Counted from the stretch's first letter, positions 8,895 to 20,690 are shown. The stretch is DNA of 64,000 nucleotides from Rahnella bonaserana (GCF_019049675.1 NZ_JAFMOW010000064.1:298699-362698); one strand, 5' to 3'. A program made the numbers and translations. The notes: generated by a model from the sequence alone, not told the origin.

Positions 8895-10330
8895 AGACAA
8901 AACTTGAACGCGCACAACAGGCGTTAAATCAGGCAGAACCTCTGCGTGGCAACGCCTTTTATCCCAACTTTCACCTCGCCCCTCCGGCGGGCTGGATGAA
9001 TGATCCGAATGGCCTGATTTATCATCAGGGGGTATATCACGCGTTTTATCAGCACCACCCGTTCAGTGAAAACTGGGGACCGATGCACTGGGGTCACGCC
9101 ATCAGCAAGGATATGGTGAGATGGCAGCATCAGCCGGTGGCGCTGGCACCGGGAGAAGAATTCGACCGCGACGGTTGCTTCTCCGGCAGTGCCGTTCATG
9201 ACAACGGCACGCTGAGCCTGATATACACCGGCCACGTCTGGCTCAATGGTGAAGGAAATGACAGCGCCATCCGTGAAGTACAATGTCTTGCAACCAGTCA
9301 GGACGGTCTTCATTTTACCAAACAGGGCGTGGTGCTGACGCCGCCGGAAAATATCATGCACTTTCGCGATCCGAAAGTGTGGCAGGAAGACGGTCACTGG
9401 TGGATGGTCGTCGGTGCCCGTGACGCCAGCGATTGTGGACAGGTACTGCTTTATAAAGGCACCAGCTTGCGCGACTGGACGTTTGATCGCGTCCTCGCCA
9501 AAGCGGACGCCGCTAGCGGTTACATGTGGGAATGCCCGGATTTCTTCCCGCTGGGCGACGAAAATATTCTGATGTGCTCGCCGCAAGGGATCCGCACGCA
9601 GGGCCATGATTATCAGAACTTATTCCAGAGCGGTTATCTGCGCGGGCACTGGCAGCCGGGTCACCACTTTGAGATTACGCAAGGCTTTATGGAACTCGAC
9701 CACGGGCACGATTTCTATGCGCCGCAGTCATTCACTGCGGCCGACGGACGCCGGATCATTATCGCCTGGATGGATATGTGGGAATCGGTAATGCCGTCCA
9801 AAGAAGAAGGCTGGGCGGGCTGCCTTACCCTGCCCCGCGAGCTGACGTTACGTGACGGAAAACTCCTCATGGTGCCGGTGGAAGAAGTCTGCACACTTCG
9901 CCGGGAACATCGCCCGCTGACGCCCTGCGTGCTGAAAGGCCACGTGCAGCAACTTTCTGAAAATGCGCAGGCGACTGAAATTATCCTGCAATGGGATCTC
10001 AGTCATTCCGACGCCGAACGCTTTGGCATCATGCTCGGCGACGGTCTTTCCGTATTCGTGGACAAACAGGCGCAAAGACTCTTTCTGAGCCGGGATTATT
10101 CCGCATACGGAATTCAGGACAGCCGCAGTGTCGTGCTGCCGGAAGGCAATCTTCTGGAGTTGCGTGTCTATATCGACCGCTCATCGGTGGAAGTTTTTGT
10201 TAATCAGGGGGAGAAAACGCTCAGCAGCAGAATTTATCCGCAGCCGGACAAGCGCGCCCTTTCTCTCTTTGCAGAAAAAGGACAGGCCATGTTAAGTCAG
10301 GGAGATAGCTGGACACTGAGCACCGAATAA
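8891..10330 (+). CDS. cscA: Sucrose hydrolase (invertase), GH32
   Basis: 479 residues with the three GH32 signatures: nucleophile D38 in GWMNDPNG, transition-state stabiliser D160 in FRDPKVW, and acid/base E214 in MWECPD. The five-bladed propeller domain (about 24-330) is followed by a C-terminal beta-sandwich ending in SSVEVFVNQGEKTLSSRIYP. There is no signal peptide, so it acts in the cytosol on sucrose brought in by CscB, giving glucose and fructose; fructose is then phosphorylated by CscK. It starts inside the last codons of cscB. The 3' end faces the cscR gene with only two bases between them and no terminator hairpin seen. Confidence 0.92.
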   Translation: MKTKLERAQQALNQAEPLRGNAFYPNFHLAPPAGWMNDPNGLIYHQGVYHAFYQHHPFSENWGPMHWGHAISKDMVRWQHQPVALAPGEEFDRDGCFSGSAVHDNGTLSLIYTGHVWLNGEGNDSAIREVQCLATSQDGLHFTKQGVVLTPPENIMHFRDPKVWQEDGHWWMVVGARDASDCGQVLLYKGTSLRDWTFDRVLAKADAASGYMWECPDFFPLGDENILMCSPQGIRTQGHDYQNLFQSGYLRGHWQPGHHFEITQGFMELDHGHDFYAPQSFTAADGRRIIIAWMDMWESVMPSKEEGWAGCLTLPRELTLRDGKLLMVPVEEVCTLRREHRPLTPCVLKGHVQQLSENAQATEIILQWDLSHSDAERFGIMLGDGLSVFVDKQAQRLFLSRDYSAYGIQDSRSVVLPEGNLLELRVYIDRSSVEVFVNQGEKTLSSRIYPQPDKRALSLFAEKGQAMLSQGDSWTLSTE

Positions 10331-10332
10331 CG

Positions 10333-11328
10333 TCACAAAGAAGCACGCTCAAGCAGCGGGGAGGAAATCTGTATCACTCCGCTGTTCGGCCGCTGTTCGA
10401 TCAGATGCAATACCGCTTCACGGCCTATCTCGCGGTGCGGCAACTGCACCGTGGTCAGCGGCGGCTGGAACAGATCACCGATACCGACCATGTTGTCATA
10501 ACCCAGAACCGCCACCTGCTGCGGGATGGCGATGCCTTTCGCCAGCAATACCTGATAGGCCAGAAACGCAATACGATCGTTGCCGCACACCAGCACGTCA
10601 AAATCCGGCTTATCCTGCGGGGTAAACTCATTCAGCAGAGCCACCACATCGCGATAATGCTCATCACCTGACGCCATATGGAACTGGCGCAGTTGTTGTG
10701 CAGGCAATCCGGCTTCCTGCCAGGCCGCTTCCGCGCCTGCCCTTCGGCAAATCCCGGCAGGTATGGAATCGGGTAAATAAAAGCATAGCGGACGCTGGTA
10801 ACCTTTCTTGATCAGGGCTTTCATCGCCTGATACTGCCCTGCAAAATCATCAGGAATGTAACCCGGCAGCGCGTGTTCGCGGCTCAGGCAGTTTGCCAGC
10901 ACCAGGTTTTTATCCAGCAGACGTTCCGGGATTTCTACTTCACGCAACCCCATGGTCGTAAAGATAATACCGTCCGGGCGCTGAGAAAGCAGCTGACTGA
11001 CCGCCCGCTTACTGTCTTCCTGCGACGTGATATTGACCAGAAAACTGCTCCAGCCAAATTCACGCGCCGTCAGTTCAATCGAGAGAAGGAGTTCAACGGA
11101 AAATGGCGTGGTGGCGGTATCAAGCGCCAGCACACCCAGAGTCGAGACTTTGCTACTGCGGCCACGCATTTTGCGCGCGGAGAAATCGGGCACATAATTC
11201 AGGGCACTGATCGCCTGCTGGACACGCGCCAGTGTCTCGGGCTTTAGCCGCTGCGGTTCGTTAATGGCGCGGGACACTGTCATCAGTGAAACCGCGGCCA
11301 GTTGTGCTACTTCTTTCAGCGAAGCCAT
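10333..11328 (-). CDS. cscR: LacI-family repressor of the csc genes
   Basis: 331 residues from the ATG at 11328, preferred over an upstream TTG at 11346 because GGAG lies five bases upstream and MASLKEVAQLAAVSLMTVSR is the standard LacI-family start. An N-terminal HTH and hinge helix (about 1-60) are followed by a periplasmic-binding-protein-like effector domain (VLACGNDRIAFLAYQVL-type motif reads VLVCGNDRIAFLAYQ). It probably binds the two TGTTAACGTTAACA palindromes before cscB. It is transcribed with cscK upstream on the same strand, and convergent with cscA. Confidence 0.88.
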   Translation of the reverse strand: MASLKEVAQLAAVSLMTVSRAINEPQRLKPETLARVQQAISALNYVPDFSARKMRGRSSKVSTLGVLALDTATTPFSVELLLSIELTAREFGWSSFLVNITSQEDSKRAVSQLLSQRPDGIIFTTMGLREVEIPERLLDKNLVLANCLSREHALPGYIPDDFAGQYQAMKALIKKGYQRPLCFYLPDSIPAGICRRAGAEAAWQEAGLPAQQLRQFHMASGDEHYRDVVALLNEFTPQDKPDFDVLVCGNDRIAFLAYQVLLAKGIAIPQQVAVLGYDNMVGIGDLFQPPLTTVQLPHREIGREAVLHLIEQRPNSGVIQISSPLLERASL

Positions 11329-11401
11329 AACTCTCCGGTCCGGCAAAATTGACTCCCCTGATCCTACACAAAAAAACGGACACAGAGTAAATCTATTCGG
11401 A

Positions 11402-12340
11402 TCAGTTCTGGGAGGAAAACGCCTCTAAGGTCGCGCTGTCGGGTAATGCGGTCATTGCGCCACGGGCTGTGGTGGCAAGAGCCCCGCACGCCAGCGCCTG
11501 ATGAACGATTTGCTGCCAGACGTTGTCCGAGGTCAGCGGCCAGTGCTGCGCCAGCCCGGCCAGCAGTCCGGCGACAAAGGCATCCCCCGCACCGGTAGTA
11601 TCCACCGCCCGCACTTCGGGTGCCGGATAGTGGTTAAGGGTGGCATTCTTCTTGCGGTAGACTGACACACCATTTTTACCCTGCGTGACCAGCAACAGTT
11701 CGGGATTATAGCGTTCGCACAGGCGCAGCATTCCCTCTGACAGCAATGTTTCTCCGGTCAGAAACGCCAGCTCGTCCTCCGATATCTTAATCACATCCGC
11801 CAGCGACAAGGCGCGGACAAGGTTGTCACGCAGCTGTTCCTCATCCGGCCACAAGTCATGCCGGATATTGGGATCAAAACAGACATAACCGCGTGCCGCT
11901 TTCATCTTCGCCATTGCCAGAAAGGCGGAAGACCGTGATGGTTCTGCGGATAAGGCAATCGAACACAAGTGTAAAAACTGTCCTGCGCTAAACGCCGGAA
12001 TGTCGGTGGCCTGAAGAAATAAATCCGCCCCCGGACGCACCATAAACGTGAAAGAACGTTCGCCGTCGGCATCGTTTTCCACCACCACGGTGGAGGTACG
12101 GTGATGCGGATCAGGGATCATACAGTCGGTATTGACTCTCTCATCGCCGAGCGTTTTCACCAGAAACTTCCCGAACGGATCATCACCTACACGCCCGATA
12201 AAAGCACTGTTTCCTCCGAGACGGCGGACGCCCACGGCAACATTTGCGGGTGCACCGCCCGGGCATTTTAATAAGCGACCATCCGGCTCAGGGATCAAAT
12301 CCACCACCGCATCGCCCAGTACCCAAATTCTGTTATTCAT
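11402..12340 (-). CDS. cscK: Fructokinase, PfkB family
   Basis: 312 residues from the ATG at 12340; AAGGGA is well spaced for this start and too close to an in-frame ATG at 12346. PfkB signatures are present: GGAPANVAVGVRRLGG (about 30-45) and DTTGAGDAFVAGLLAG with the catalytic Asp (about 250-260). It phosphorylates fructose released by sucrose hydrolysis to fructose-6-phosphate. Both CscA and ScrB release fructose, and no second fructokinase gene is in the window, so this enzyme probably serves both sucrose routes (inference). It is followed by cscR after 73 bases, and read divergently from scrY. Confidence 0.9.
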   Translation of the reverse strand: MNNRIWVLGDAVVDLIPEPDGRLLKCPGGAPANVAVGVRRLGGNSAFIGRVGDDPFGKFLVKTLGDERVNTDCMIPDPHHRTSTVVVENDADGERSFTFMVRPGADLFLQATDIPAFSAGQFLHLCSIALSAEPSRSSAFLAMAKMKAARGYVCFDPNIRHDLWPDEEQLRDNLVRALSLADVIKISEDELAFLTGETLLSEGMLRLCERYNPELLLVTQGKNGVSVYRKKNATLNHYPAPEVRAVDTTGAGDAFVAGLLAGLAQHWPLTSDNVWQQIVHQALACGALATTARGAMTALPDSATLEAFSSQN

Positions 12341-12523
12341 CGTCATTCCCTTAGTTACATTCCTGATTAATTTGCCTGTCGATAAAATAGAAGAACCGGT
12401 TTAGCTTCACAAGCACAAATGAATTATTAAGATTAAGTGCAGATTTGCCAGCAAGATCACAATTACACCAACAGATAAAGGAACTCCGTTGCATAAAGGG
12501 AGGGTGAATGTCTATTGTGCTCA

Positions 12524-12560
12524 GGAAAACCAGTTTAGCAATTTAGCAAAATGGTTTTCC
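12524..12560. promoter_or_regulatory. Inverted repeat before scrY, candidate ScrR operator
   Basis: GGAAAACCA and TGGTTTTCC form a perfect 9-bp inverted repeat with a 19-bp spacer that itself holds the tandem TTTAGCAATTTAGCA. It lies about 35 bases before the scrY start, overlapping where a promoter is expected. Assignment to ScrR is inference. Confidence 0.5.
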
Positions 12561-12572
12561 CATAATAATTAA

Positions 12573-14174
<1,602 letters not shown>

Positions 14175-14198
14175 ACGGCAGGGTCTGATTTAAAAAAA

Positions 14199-14224
14199 GC
14201 GCCCGGCCTGACCGGGCGTTAATG
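14199..14224 (+). terminator. Hairpin between scrY and scrA, possible attenuator
   Basis: CGCCCGG/CCGGGCG forms a 7-bp GC-rich stem with a CCTGA loop, followed by the weak tract TTAATGAT. It lies 25 bases after scrY and could stabilise scrY mRNA or partly terminate before scrA. Confidence 0.5.
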
Positions 14225-14246
14225 ATAATGAAAATTAAGGGATTCT

Positions 14247-15620
14247 ATGAATATCAATGCGATTGCGACTGAATTGCTTCCGTTGTTGGGCGGCAAGGAC
14301 AATATTGCCAGCGCGGCACACTGTGCCACCCGGCTGCGTCTGGTGCTGGCGGACGACAGCCTGATCAACAAAAGTGCTATCGAACAGGTCGAAGGCGTTA
14401 AAGGCTGTTTCAGCAATGCCGGACAGATTCAGATCATTTTTGGTACGGGGCTGGTGAACAAGGTCTACGCCGAATTTATTAAAGTAGCCGGTATCAGCGA
14501 ATCCAGTAAATCTGAAGCCGCTGATATTGCGGCGCAAAAGCTGAATCCGTTTCAGCGCATCGCCCGCGTGCTGTCGAATATTTTCGTGCCGATCATTCCG
14601 GCGATTGTCGCATCCGGCCTGCTGATGGGGCTGCTCGGCATGGTGAAAACCTACGGCTGGGCCAACCCGGAGAGCGCGATTTTTATCATGCTCGATATGT
14701 TCAGCTCAGCGGCGTTTATCATTCTGCCAATTCTGATTGGTTTTACCGCCGCGCGGGAATTTGGCGGCAACCCGTTCCTCGGCGCTACGCTGGGCGGCAT
14801 TCTGACCCATCCGGCGCTGACTAACGCCTGGGGCGTCGCCAGCGGTTTCCATACCATGAATTTCTTTGGTATTGAGATTGCGATGATCGGCTATCAGGGC
14901 ACGGTTTTCCCGGTGCTGCTGGCGGTGTGGTTCATGAGTTTTATCGAAAAACGCCTGCGCAAAATCATTCCGGATGCACTGGATCTGATCCTGACGCCTT
15001 TCCTGACAGTGATCATTTCCGGCTTTATCGCTTTCCTGATTATCGGCCCGGCGGGTCGTGCGCTGGGTGACGGCATCTCCTTTATTCTCAGTACATTGAT
15101 TACTCATGCAGGCTGGTTCGCGGGGCTGATATTTGGCGGGCTGTATTCGGTCATCGTCATCACCGGTATTCACCACAGCTTCCATGCTATCGAAGCCGGT
15201 TTGCTGGGTAATCCAAATATCGGCGTGAATTTCCTGCTGCCGATCTGGTCGATGGCTAACGTTGCGCAGGGCGGTGCCTGTCTGGCGGTTTACTTCAAAA
15301 CGCGTGATGCGAAAATTAAAGCCATCGCAGTGCCTTCGGCGTTTTCCGCCATGCTGGGTATTACGGAGGCAGCAATCTTCGGGATCAACCTGCGCTTTAT
15401 GAAGCCTTTTCTGGCGGCGCTGGCGGGCGGTGCGCTCGGCGGTGCCTGGGTGGTGGCGATGCACGTCAATATGACGGCAGTCGGTCTGACCGGCATACCG
15501 GGGCTGGCTATCGTGCAGGCCAGCTCTATTCTCAGCTACCTGATCGGGTTAGTGATTGCCTTCGGCAGCGCATTCCTGCTGTCATTGCTGCTGAAATACA
15601 ACACGGAGAGTGAGAAATGA
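14247..15620 (+). CDS. scrA: PTS sucrose-specific EIIBC
   Basis: 457 residues. An N-terminal EIIB domain carries the phosphorylated cysteine C26 in AAHCATRLRLVL, followed by an EIIC domain (about 105-450) of the glucose superfamily with the GITEAAIFGINLR and HHSFHAIEAGLLGNP signatures. It takes up sucrose and delivers sucrose-6-phosphate to the cytosol, using an EIIA domain from elsewhere (Crr in enteric bacteria), since none is fused here. It overlaps scrB by four bases. Trehalose EIIBC is a close paralogue, but the scrY and scrB neighbours settle the substrate. Confidence 0.9.
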   Translation: MNINAIATELLPLLGGKDNIASAAHCATRLRLVLADDSLINKSAIEQVEGVKGCFSNAGQIQIIFGTGLVNKVYAEFIKVAGISESSKSEAADIAAQKLNPFQRIARVLSNIFVPIIPAIVASGLLMGLLGMVKTYGWANPESAIFIMLDMFSSAAFIILPILIGFTAAREFGGNPFLGATLGGILTHPALTNAWGVASGFHTMNFFGIEIAMIGYQGTVFPVLLAVWFMSFIEKRLRKIIPDALDLILTPFLTVIISGFIAFLIIGPAGRALGDGISFILSTLITHAGWFAGLIFGGLYSVIVITGIHHSFHAIEAGLLGNPNIGVNFLLPIWSMANVAQGGACLAVYFKTRDAKIKAIAVPSAFSAMLGITEAAIFGINLRFMKPFLAALAGGALGGAWVVAMHVNMTAVGLTGIPGLAIVQASSILSYLIGLVIAFGSAFLLSLLLKYNTESEK

Positions 15621-17026
15621 CGGAAACCAGTTTGCTGAGAAAAGCGCTGCGCAGCGTGGTGGCCGGTCAGGTTAAAGCAGCGGCAGATCCTTATCGTCCC
15701 GGCTGGCATCTCGCGCCACCGGTCGGGCTGCTGAATGACCCGAACGGATTTATTCAGCATAACGGTCGTTTCCATTTGTTCTATCAATGGAACCCGCTGG
15801 CCTGTGCGCACGGTGCTAAATTCTGGGGTCACTGGAGCTCGGCCGATTTATTGCACTGGCAGCATGAACCGCTGGCGCTGGTGCCGTCAGAAGAATACGA
15901 AACTCACGGCTGTTATTCCGGCTCAGCCGTGACCGATAACGGCCAGCTGACGCTGATTTATACCGGTAACGTGAAGTATCCCGATGGCAGCCGTACCGCA
16001 TTTCAGTGTCTGGCGCGCGAAAATGCAGACGGCGAATTTGATAAAACCGGGCCGGTCTTTAATCTGCCGAAAGGCTATACCGGACATGTGCGTGATCCGA
16101 AAGTCTGGCGCCATGAAAACCACTGGTACATGGTGCTGGGCGCTCAGGATCTCAGTCTCAAAGGCAAAGTGTTATTGCTGCGATCTGACGATTTATCAGC
16201 CTGGGATTTTCTGGGCGAAATTGCCGGTTCAGGTTTACACGGGCTGGGCGAATTCGGCTACATGTGGGAATGTCCGGATTTATTCCGGCTGGCAGATAAC
16301 GACATTCTGATTTGCTGTCCGCAAGGTTTAGCGGCGGAATCTGACCGTTATCTGAATACGTTCCAGTCGGGTTATTTTGTCGGGCAACTGGATTACGACA
16401 ATGCGACCCTTAAGCACGGCGAATTCACTGAGCTGGATCTGGGGTTCGAATTTTATGCGCCGCAGACCACGCAAACGGATGACGGGCGACGCCTGCTGAT
16501 TGGATGGATGGGGATCCCGGACGGGGATGAGTTTTACCAGCCAACGATACAAAACGGCTGGCTGCATACGATGACCTGCCCGCGCGAAGTGACGCTGGTG
16601 GCGGGTAAAATCATGCAAAAACCGGCGCGCGAGCTGCAACAACTCCGTCGTGATGAGCAGGCATGGCAGGGGATTGCCGACGATTGCCCTCCTCTGAACA
16701 TCACAAAAGCTGAAACAGAGATCGTCACTGAACATGCTTTTAGCGCCAGTTTAGGTGGCGATATGACACTCAGCTTTAACGGACAATGGCTGCGTTTAAC
16801 GCGAAATAACCGGCGTACAGGCTTGCCTGAACATCGGATCTGGCGCGGTCAGTTGCATAAGCTGACGGTGTTAAGCGATGCGTCGAGCCTTGAGATATTC
16901 ATTAATGGCGGAGAAGCGGTGATGTCCTCACGCTATTTCCCTGTTTTACCGGCACAATTGAACTTGCGGGGGTCACATCAGATTACGCTGCGCCACTGGT
17001 CGTTGGCGGAATGCGTGATAGAATAA
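15617..17026 (+). CDS. scrB: Sucrose-6-phosphate hydrolase, GH32
   Basis: 469 residues with catalytic D41 in GLLNDPNG, D160 in VRDPKVW and E218 in MWECPD. It splits sucrose-6-phosphate from ScrA into glucose-6-phosphate and fructose in the cytosol. It is translationally coupled to scrA (ATGA overlap) and its stop codon abuts the scrR start (TAAATG). It is a paralogue of cscA in the same window, and the two share the same catalytic order but differ in length and in the motif residue before NDPNG (Leu here, Met in CscA). Confidence 0.92.
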   Translation: MTETSLLRKALRSVVAGQVKAAADPYRPGWHLAPPVGLLNDPNGFIQHNGRFHLFYQWNPLACAHGAKFWGHWSSADLLHWQHEPLALVPSEEYETHGCYSGSAVTDNGQLTLIYTGNVKYPDGSRTAFQCLARENADGEFDKTGPVFNLPKGYTGHVRDPKVWRHENHWYMVLGAQDLSLKGKVLLLRSDDLSAWDFLGEIAGSGLHGLGEFGYMWECPDLFRLADNDILICCPQGLAAESDRYLNTFQSGYFVGQLDYDNATLKHGEFTELDLGFEFYAPQTTQTDDGRRLLIGWMGIPDGDEFYQPTIQNGWLHTMTCPREVTLVAGKIMQKPARELQQLRRDEQAWQGIADDCPPLNITKAETEIVTEHAFSASLGGDMTLSFNGQWLRLTRNNRRTGLPEHRIWRGQLHKLTVLSDASSLEIFINGGEAVMSSRYFPVLPAQLNLRGSHQITLRHWSLAECVIE

Positions 17027-18082
17027 ATGTCTTTCCGGACAACAGAATATGGCGCAGTGAAAAAGACCAAACGCATCACTATCAGTGGCATAGCCGAACT
17101 GGCTGGCGTCTCAAAATCGACTGCCAGCCAGGTACTCAACGGACACAGCAAGAAGTTTCGAATCTCCGATCCCACCCGGGATCGGGTACTCGCCGTGGCG
17201 GCTGAACATCATTATCAGCCCAGCATTCACGCGCGTTCGCTCAATGTGACCCGCAGTTTCACACTTGGGCTGGTGGTCCCGGAAATGACCAACTATGGTT
17301 TTGCTGCCTGCTCTAACGAACTTGAAACGCTGTGTCGCGAAAACGGCATGCAGCTGCTGATCGCCTGTACGGATGAAAATACCAGTCAGGAAACCATGGT
17401 GGTCAATAATCTCATTCAGCGTCAGGTCGACGGACTGATTGTGGCGTCCAGTATGCTCAGTGATGCGGAATACGTGAAAATCAGCCAGCAATTGCCCGTC
17501 GTCTTATTCGACCGTCATATGCAGGACACGCAGTTGCCGATTGTGGTCTGTGAAGCCATCGAATCCTCGGCAGAACTGGTTTCGCGAGTTGCAGAAACCC
17601 AGCGTGAGGAATTTTATTTTCTCGGCGGTCAGCCACGAATTTCCCCAACCCGTGACCGCCTCGCGGGCTATCAGCTTGGCCTGCAACGGGCGGGTGTCAC
17701 TTTGAATCCGGACTGGATTGTGTACGGCAATTACCACCCTAGCTCCGGCTACGAAATGTTTGCGCAACTTTGCGCCCGTCTCGGACGTCCGCCCAAAGCG
17801 CTTTTCGTGGCTTCCTGCGGCCTGATGGAAGGCGTTCTGCGCTATATGAGCCAGCATCAGCTGCTCGAGAGCGATATTCATCTGTGCAGTTTTGACGACC
17901 ACTATCTGTACGATTCCCTGTCCGTGAAAATTGACACGGTCGCGCAGGATTGCGGGGAACTGGCTATGCACTGCTTCAGCATGATCAGTGACCTGATGAA
18001 TGAACAACCCATCGCACAAACCCAATGCTTCCTGACCCCTAAATTGCACTGGCGTTCCCGGCACTTCTCGCAGATCAAATAA
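17027..18082 (+). CDS. scrR: LacI-family repressor of the scr genes
   Basis: 351 residues if started at the ATG abutting the scrB stop. A GTG at 17057 would give [20 protein letters not shown] directly at the N-terminus, as in other ScrR proteins, and is an equally plausible start. The LacI HTH spans about 15-35, followed by a sugar-binding core. ScrR repressors respond to fructose or fructose-1-phosphate. The gene is at the 3' end of the scr operon and should act on the inverted repeat before scrY. A poor inverted repeat without a T tract (18104-18134) follows. Confidence 0.87.
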   Translation: MSFRTTEYGAVKKTKRITISGIAELAGVSKSTASQVLNGHSKKFRISDPTRDRVLAVAAEHHYQPSIHARSLNVTRSFTLGLVVPEMTNYGFAACSNELETLCRENGMQLLIACTDENTSQETMVVNNLIQRQVDGLIVASSMLSDAEYVKISQQLPVVLFDRHMQDTQLPIVVCEAIESSAELVSRVAETQREEFYFLGGQPRISPTRDRLAGYQLGLQRAGVTLNPDWIVYGNYHPSSGYEMFAQLCARLGRPPKALFVASCGLMEGVLRYMSQHQLLESDIHLCSFDDHYLYDSLSVKIDTVAQDCGELAMHCFSMISDLMNEQPIAQTQCFLTPKLHWRSRHFSQIK

Positions 18083-18261
18083 ATAGTAAATACTCTCGCA
18101 ACAAGATGATGTGATAATTCATTTCGCATCATCTGATTTATTCCGCCTGCGTTGTCCCATACAGACTTCAATGCAGTCATGGTGAGTTAATCATTTTGCG
18201 TCTGAATCGCAAATATCTGACTGATTTACACACTTATAATTAACATCAGCGCATATAAATT

Positions 18262-18277
18262 AATAATCAAGATTATT
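18262..18277. promoter_or_regulatory. Palindrome upstream of the PocR-kinase operon
   Basis: AATAATC-AA-GATTATT is a perfect 7+2+7 inverted repeat about 100 bases upstream of the sensor-kinase gene. It may bind the AraC-type response regulator or a global regulator; no other copy was found in the GRM promoter region. Confidence 0.35.
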
Positions 18278-18324
18278 TAAATTACCCCCGCTGTGACGGA
18301 TTTCAAAATACATAAAGGTGCCTT

Positions 18325-18359
18325 CCTGTATATTTATACGGTGAATGCTTTCAATTACC
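18325..18359 (+). repeat. Copy 2 of the 35-bp intergenic repeat
   Basis: It matches 5873-5907 at 29 of 35 positions and ends next to the ribosome-binding region of the sensor kinase. It shares the 18-base core TATATTTATACGGTGAAT. Confidence 0.55.
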
Positions 18360-18375
18360 AGTGCAGGTAATCATA

Positions 18376-19605
18376 ATGAATAACAAATATAAATTGCATG
18401 AATTTCTTGATGTAAAAAGACTTCAAACCCTCCAGGATAATTTTAGTAAATCGATGATGATTGCCTTAGTGGTGGTCGATCAGGATGGTGTGCCCGTCAC
18501 GCAGGCCAGCGGTTTTTCAGATTTCTGCGCCCGTTCACGGCTTAACGAAACATTGGCAACACATTGCTACGAAAGTGATAACGCCGGTGGACGTGCCGCT
18601 ATGGAGGCCGGAAAACCAGTGGTGTACCGCTGTTACTGCGGCTTTGTTGAGTTCGCTGTGCCAATCATGATTAACGATCATTATCTGGGTGCGTTTATTT
18701 CCGGCCAGGTAAAAGTCGAGGAAGAGAAAGAGCGCACCATCCCCTTTATTCTCAATAACAACGAATTGTGGAAAGAAAATGAATGGCTGATCGACTTACA
18801 TCATGATGCTAAACGCATGCCTTACGATCGTTTCGAATCGACCGCCTCCACATTATTACATGTCTCGTCATATCTGGTAGAACAGGCACATACCAACAAT
18901 ATTCAGCGGGAACTGCACCGCAAAGATCTCGAACTCACCGATGAGTTGCGTAAAAGAGTGGAAATAGAACGTTCATTGCACGAAGCGGAATTCAAAGCCC
19001 TGTCTTATCAGATTAACCCGCACTTTCTATTTAACGTATTAAATACCATTGGCCGTCTGGCATATCTGGAAGATGCACAGCGCACAGAAACCATGGTGCA
19101 TGACTTCTCCGACATGATGCGCTATTTGCTGCGCAAAAATAATCATGGTCTGATTACGCTAAGTCATGAAATTAATTATGTCACCTGCTACATGTCCATT
19201 CAGAAAGTCCGCATGAATGACCGTTTTGATTATGAGTGTGATATTCCGGAAAAATACTTCGATGTTGTCTGCCCGTTTTTGATTTTGCAGCCGCTGGTCG
19301 AGAACTTTTTCAATTACGTGGTTGAGCCACGCGACACTCCCAGCCTGTTGCAGATCAGTGCCACAGACGACGGGCACGATGTCATTTTGGAGGTGACCGA
19401 CAACGGCGACGGCATTTCACAGGCGGATATTGCCAATATTCTGTCCGGTGACGAGAAACGTCAGAAAGGCGGTATCGGCATTAATAATATAAAAAACCGG
19501 CTTCAGCTATTATTTGGTGAAAGCTACGGTCTGGCGATTTCCAGCGCGCACCGGCCAAGAATGGGCACCACTATCACCCTGAAATTTCCCATGCTGCAAG
19601 CCTGA
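18376..19605 (+). CDS. PocR-domain sensor histidine kinase (LytS-type)
   Basis: 409 residues from the ATG at 18376 (AGG nine bases upstream); a GTG at 18361 is the alternative. The N-terminal PocR ligand-sensing domain (about 5-175) holds C51, C64, C86 and C88. A short coiled coil (about 175-205) leads to a His_kinase domain with phospho-acceptor H216 in [10 protein letters not shown] and an HATPase domain with DNGDGIS and [12 protein letters not shown]. No membrane segment is seen, so it senses a cytosolic ligand, probably 1,2-propanediol or glycerol by analogy with PocR of the pdu/cob regulon. It lies 11 bases from its partner regulator and heads the plus-strand arm of the GRM locus. Confidence 0.87.
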   Translation: MNNKYKLHEFLDVKRLQTLQDNFSKSMMIALVVVDQDGVPVTQASGFSDFCARSRLNETLATHCYESDNAGGRAAMEAGKPVVYRCYCGFVEFAVPIMINDHYLGAFISGQVKVEEEKERTIPFILNNNELWKENEWLIDLHHDAKRMPYDRFESTASTLLHVSSYLVEQAHTNNIQRELHRKDLELTDELRKRVEIERSLHEAEFKALSYQINPHFLFNVLNTIGRLAYLEDAQRTETMVHDFSDMMRYLLRKNNHGLITLSHEINYVTCYMSIQKVRMNDRFDYECDIPEKYFDVVCPFLILQPLVENFFNYVVEPRDTPSLLQISATDDGHDVILEVTDNGDGISQADIANILSGDEKRQKGGIGINNIKNRLQLLFGESYGLAISSAHRPRMGTTITLKFPMLQA

Positions 19606-19622
19606 AATCTGGAGATATGAGT

Positions 19623-20690
19623 ATGTACAATATTGTGATTGTCGAAGACGAACTCATTGAATCTGAATCTTTGCGACGCATTGTGTCTCAGTACGTCGAT
19701 AATTCTGTGGTGCATGAAGCCAATACCGGCAAAAAAGCCATCCAGCTGATCGACCAGCTCGATCAAATCGACATGATGTTGGTCGATATTAATATTCCGC
19801 TGCCTAATGGCAATCAGGTGATTGAATATCTGCGCACCAAAAGCGCCAGCACCAAAGTGATTGTCACTACCGCTAATGACGATTTCGATATTGTGCGCAG
19901 CATGCTGAACCTGAAAGTGGATGATTATCTGCTGAAACCGGTGAAAAAAAGTACCCTTACCGATGCCATCAGCAAAACCCTCGCGGTGAGTGACGTGGAT
20001 ATTGCGGCGTCACGGGCACTTAAACAATCTATCGGCGCGATGATCGAACAATGCGATTATTATCAGTGGCACCAGTTTCTGTTAAATGCGCTCGATGACG
20101 CATGCGCCAGTACACCTTCCGGCATCAGTCAGCGCAAATTACTGACGGATATACTCGAATTACTGCATCAGCATCTTTCTTCACTGGGAGATAAAGGACT
20201 GCCCGCCGGGAAGAAAGTAACGGCAATGATCCAGGAAATCAGCCAGTCTGGCATTACGCCTGGAGCCTATTTCCGCATCATGACCAGCCTGCTTAGCATC
20301 GGCGAAGACGTTTTCGACCATGCACTAAAACACTTTGCCGGCACCATGAATTTTATCGATCGCGCCAGATTCCACATTGAGAGAAACATTCTTAATAATC
20401 TGACGCTCGACGACATTGCCGCTCGCTCCTTCGTCAGCTCCTGCTATCTGAGCAGGGCGTTTAAGAAAATGACCGGTGCCGGTTTTTCAAATTACATCGC
20501 TGCCCGCAAGTTAAGCGTTGCCAAATCACTTTTGCAGTTCAGTGATCTCAGAATCAACACCATCGCGCTGGAATTGTCATACCAGGACGCCAACTATTTT
20601 TGCCGTATATTTAAAAAAGAGACCGGCATGTCACCGTCAGATTTCCGTAAAATCGTCGCACCGGAACCCGTCAGTTCACAGGCGGGCTAA
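19623..20690 (+). CDS. Response regulator with AraC-type DNA-binding domain
   Basis: 355 residues from the ATG at 19623, which has GGAG eight bases upstream; an ATG two codons earlier is too close to that site. The receiver domain (1-120) has the acidic pair E9/D10... with phospho-acceptor D55 in MMLVDINIP and K105 in LLKP. A linker of unknown fold follows, then two AraC helix-turn-helix motifs (about 250-350, LDDIAARSFVSSCYLSRAFK and YQDANYFCRIFKKETGMSP). It should activate the microcompartment operon when phosphorylated by the upstream PocR kinase. This separates the functions that the single PocR activator combines in pdu operons. Confidence 0.87.
   Translation: MYNIVIVEDELIESESLRRIVSQYVDNSVVHEANTGKKAIQLIDQLDQIDMMLVDINIPLPNGNQVIEYLRTKSASTKVIVTTANDDFDIVRSMLNLKVDDYLLKPVKKSTLTDAISKTLAVSDVDIAASRALKQSIGAMIEQCDYYQWHQFLLNALDDACASTPSGISQRKLLTDILELLHQHLSSLGDKGLPAGKKVTAMIQEISQSGITPGAYFRIMTSLLSIGEDVFDHALKHFAGTMNFIDRARFHIERNILNNLTLDDIAARSFVSSCYLSRAFKKMTGAGFSNYIAARKLSVAKSLLQFSDLRINTIALELSYQDANYFCRIFKKETGMSPSDFRKIVAPEPVSSQAG

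Noticed and set aside
18104..18134. Terminator after scrR
   Set aside because: AGATGATG/CATCATCT can pair, but the loop is 15 bases and no T tract follows.
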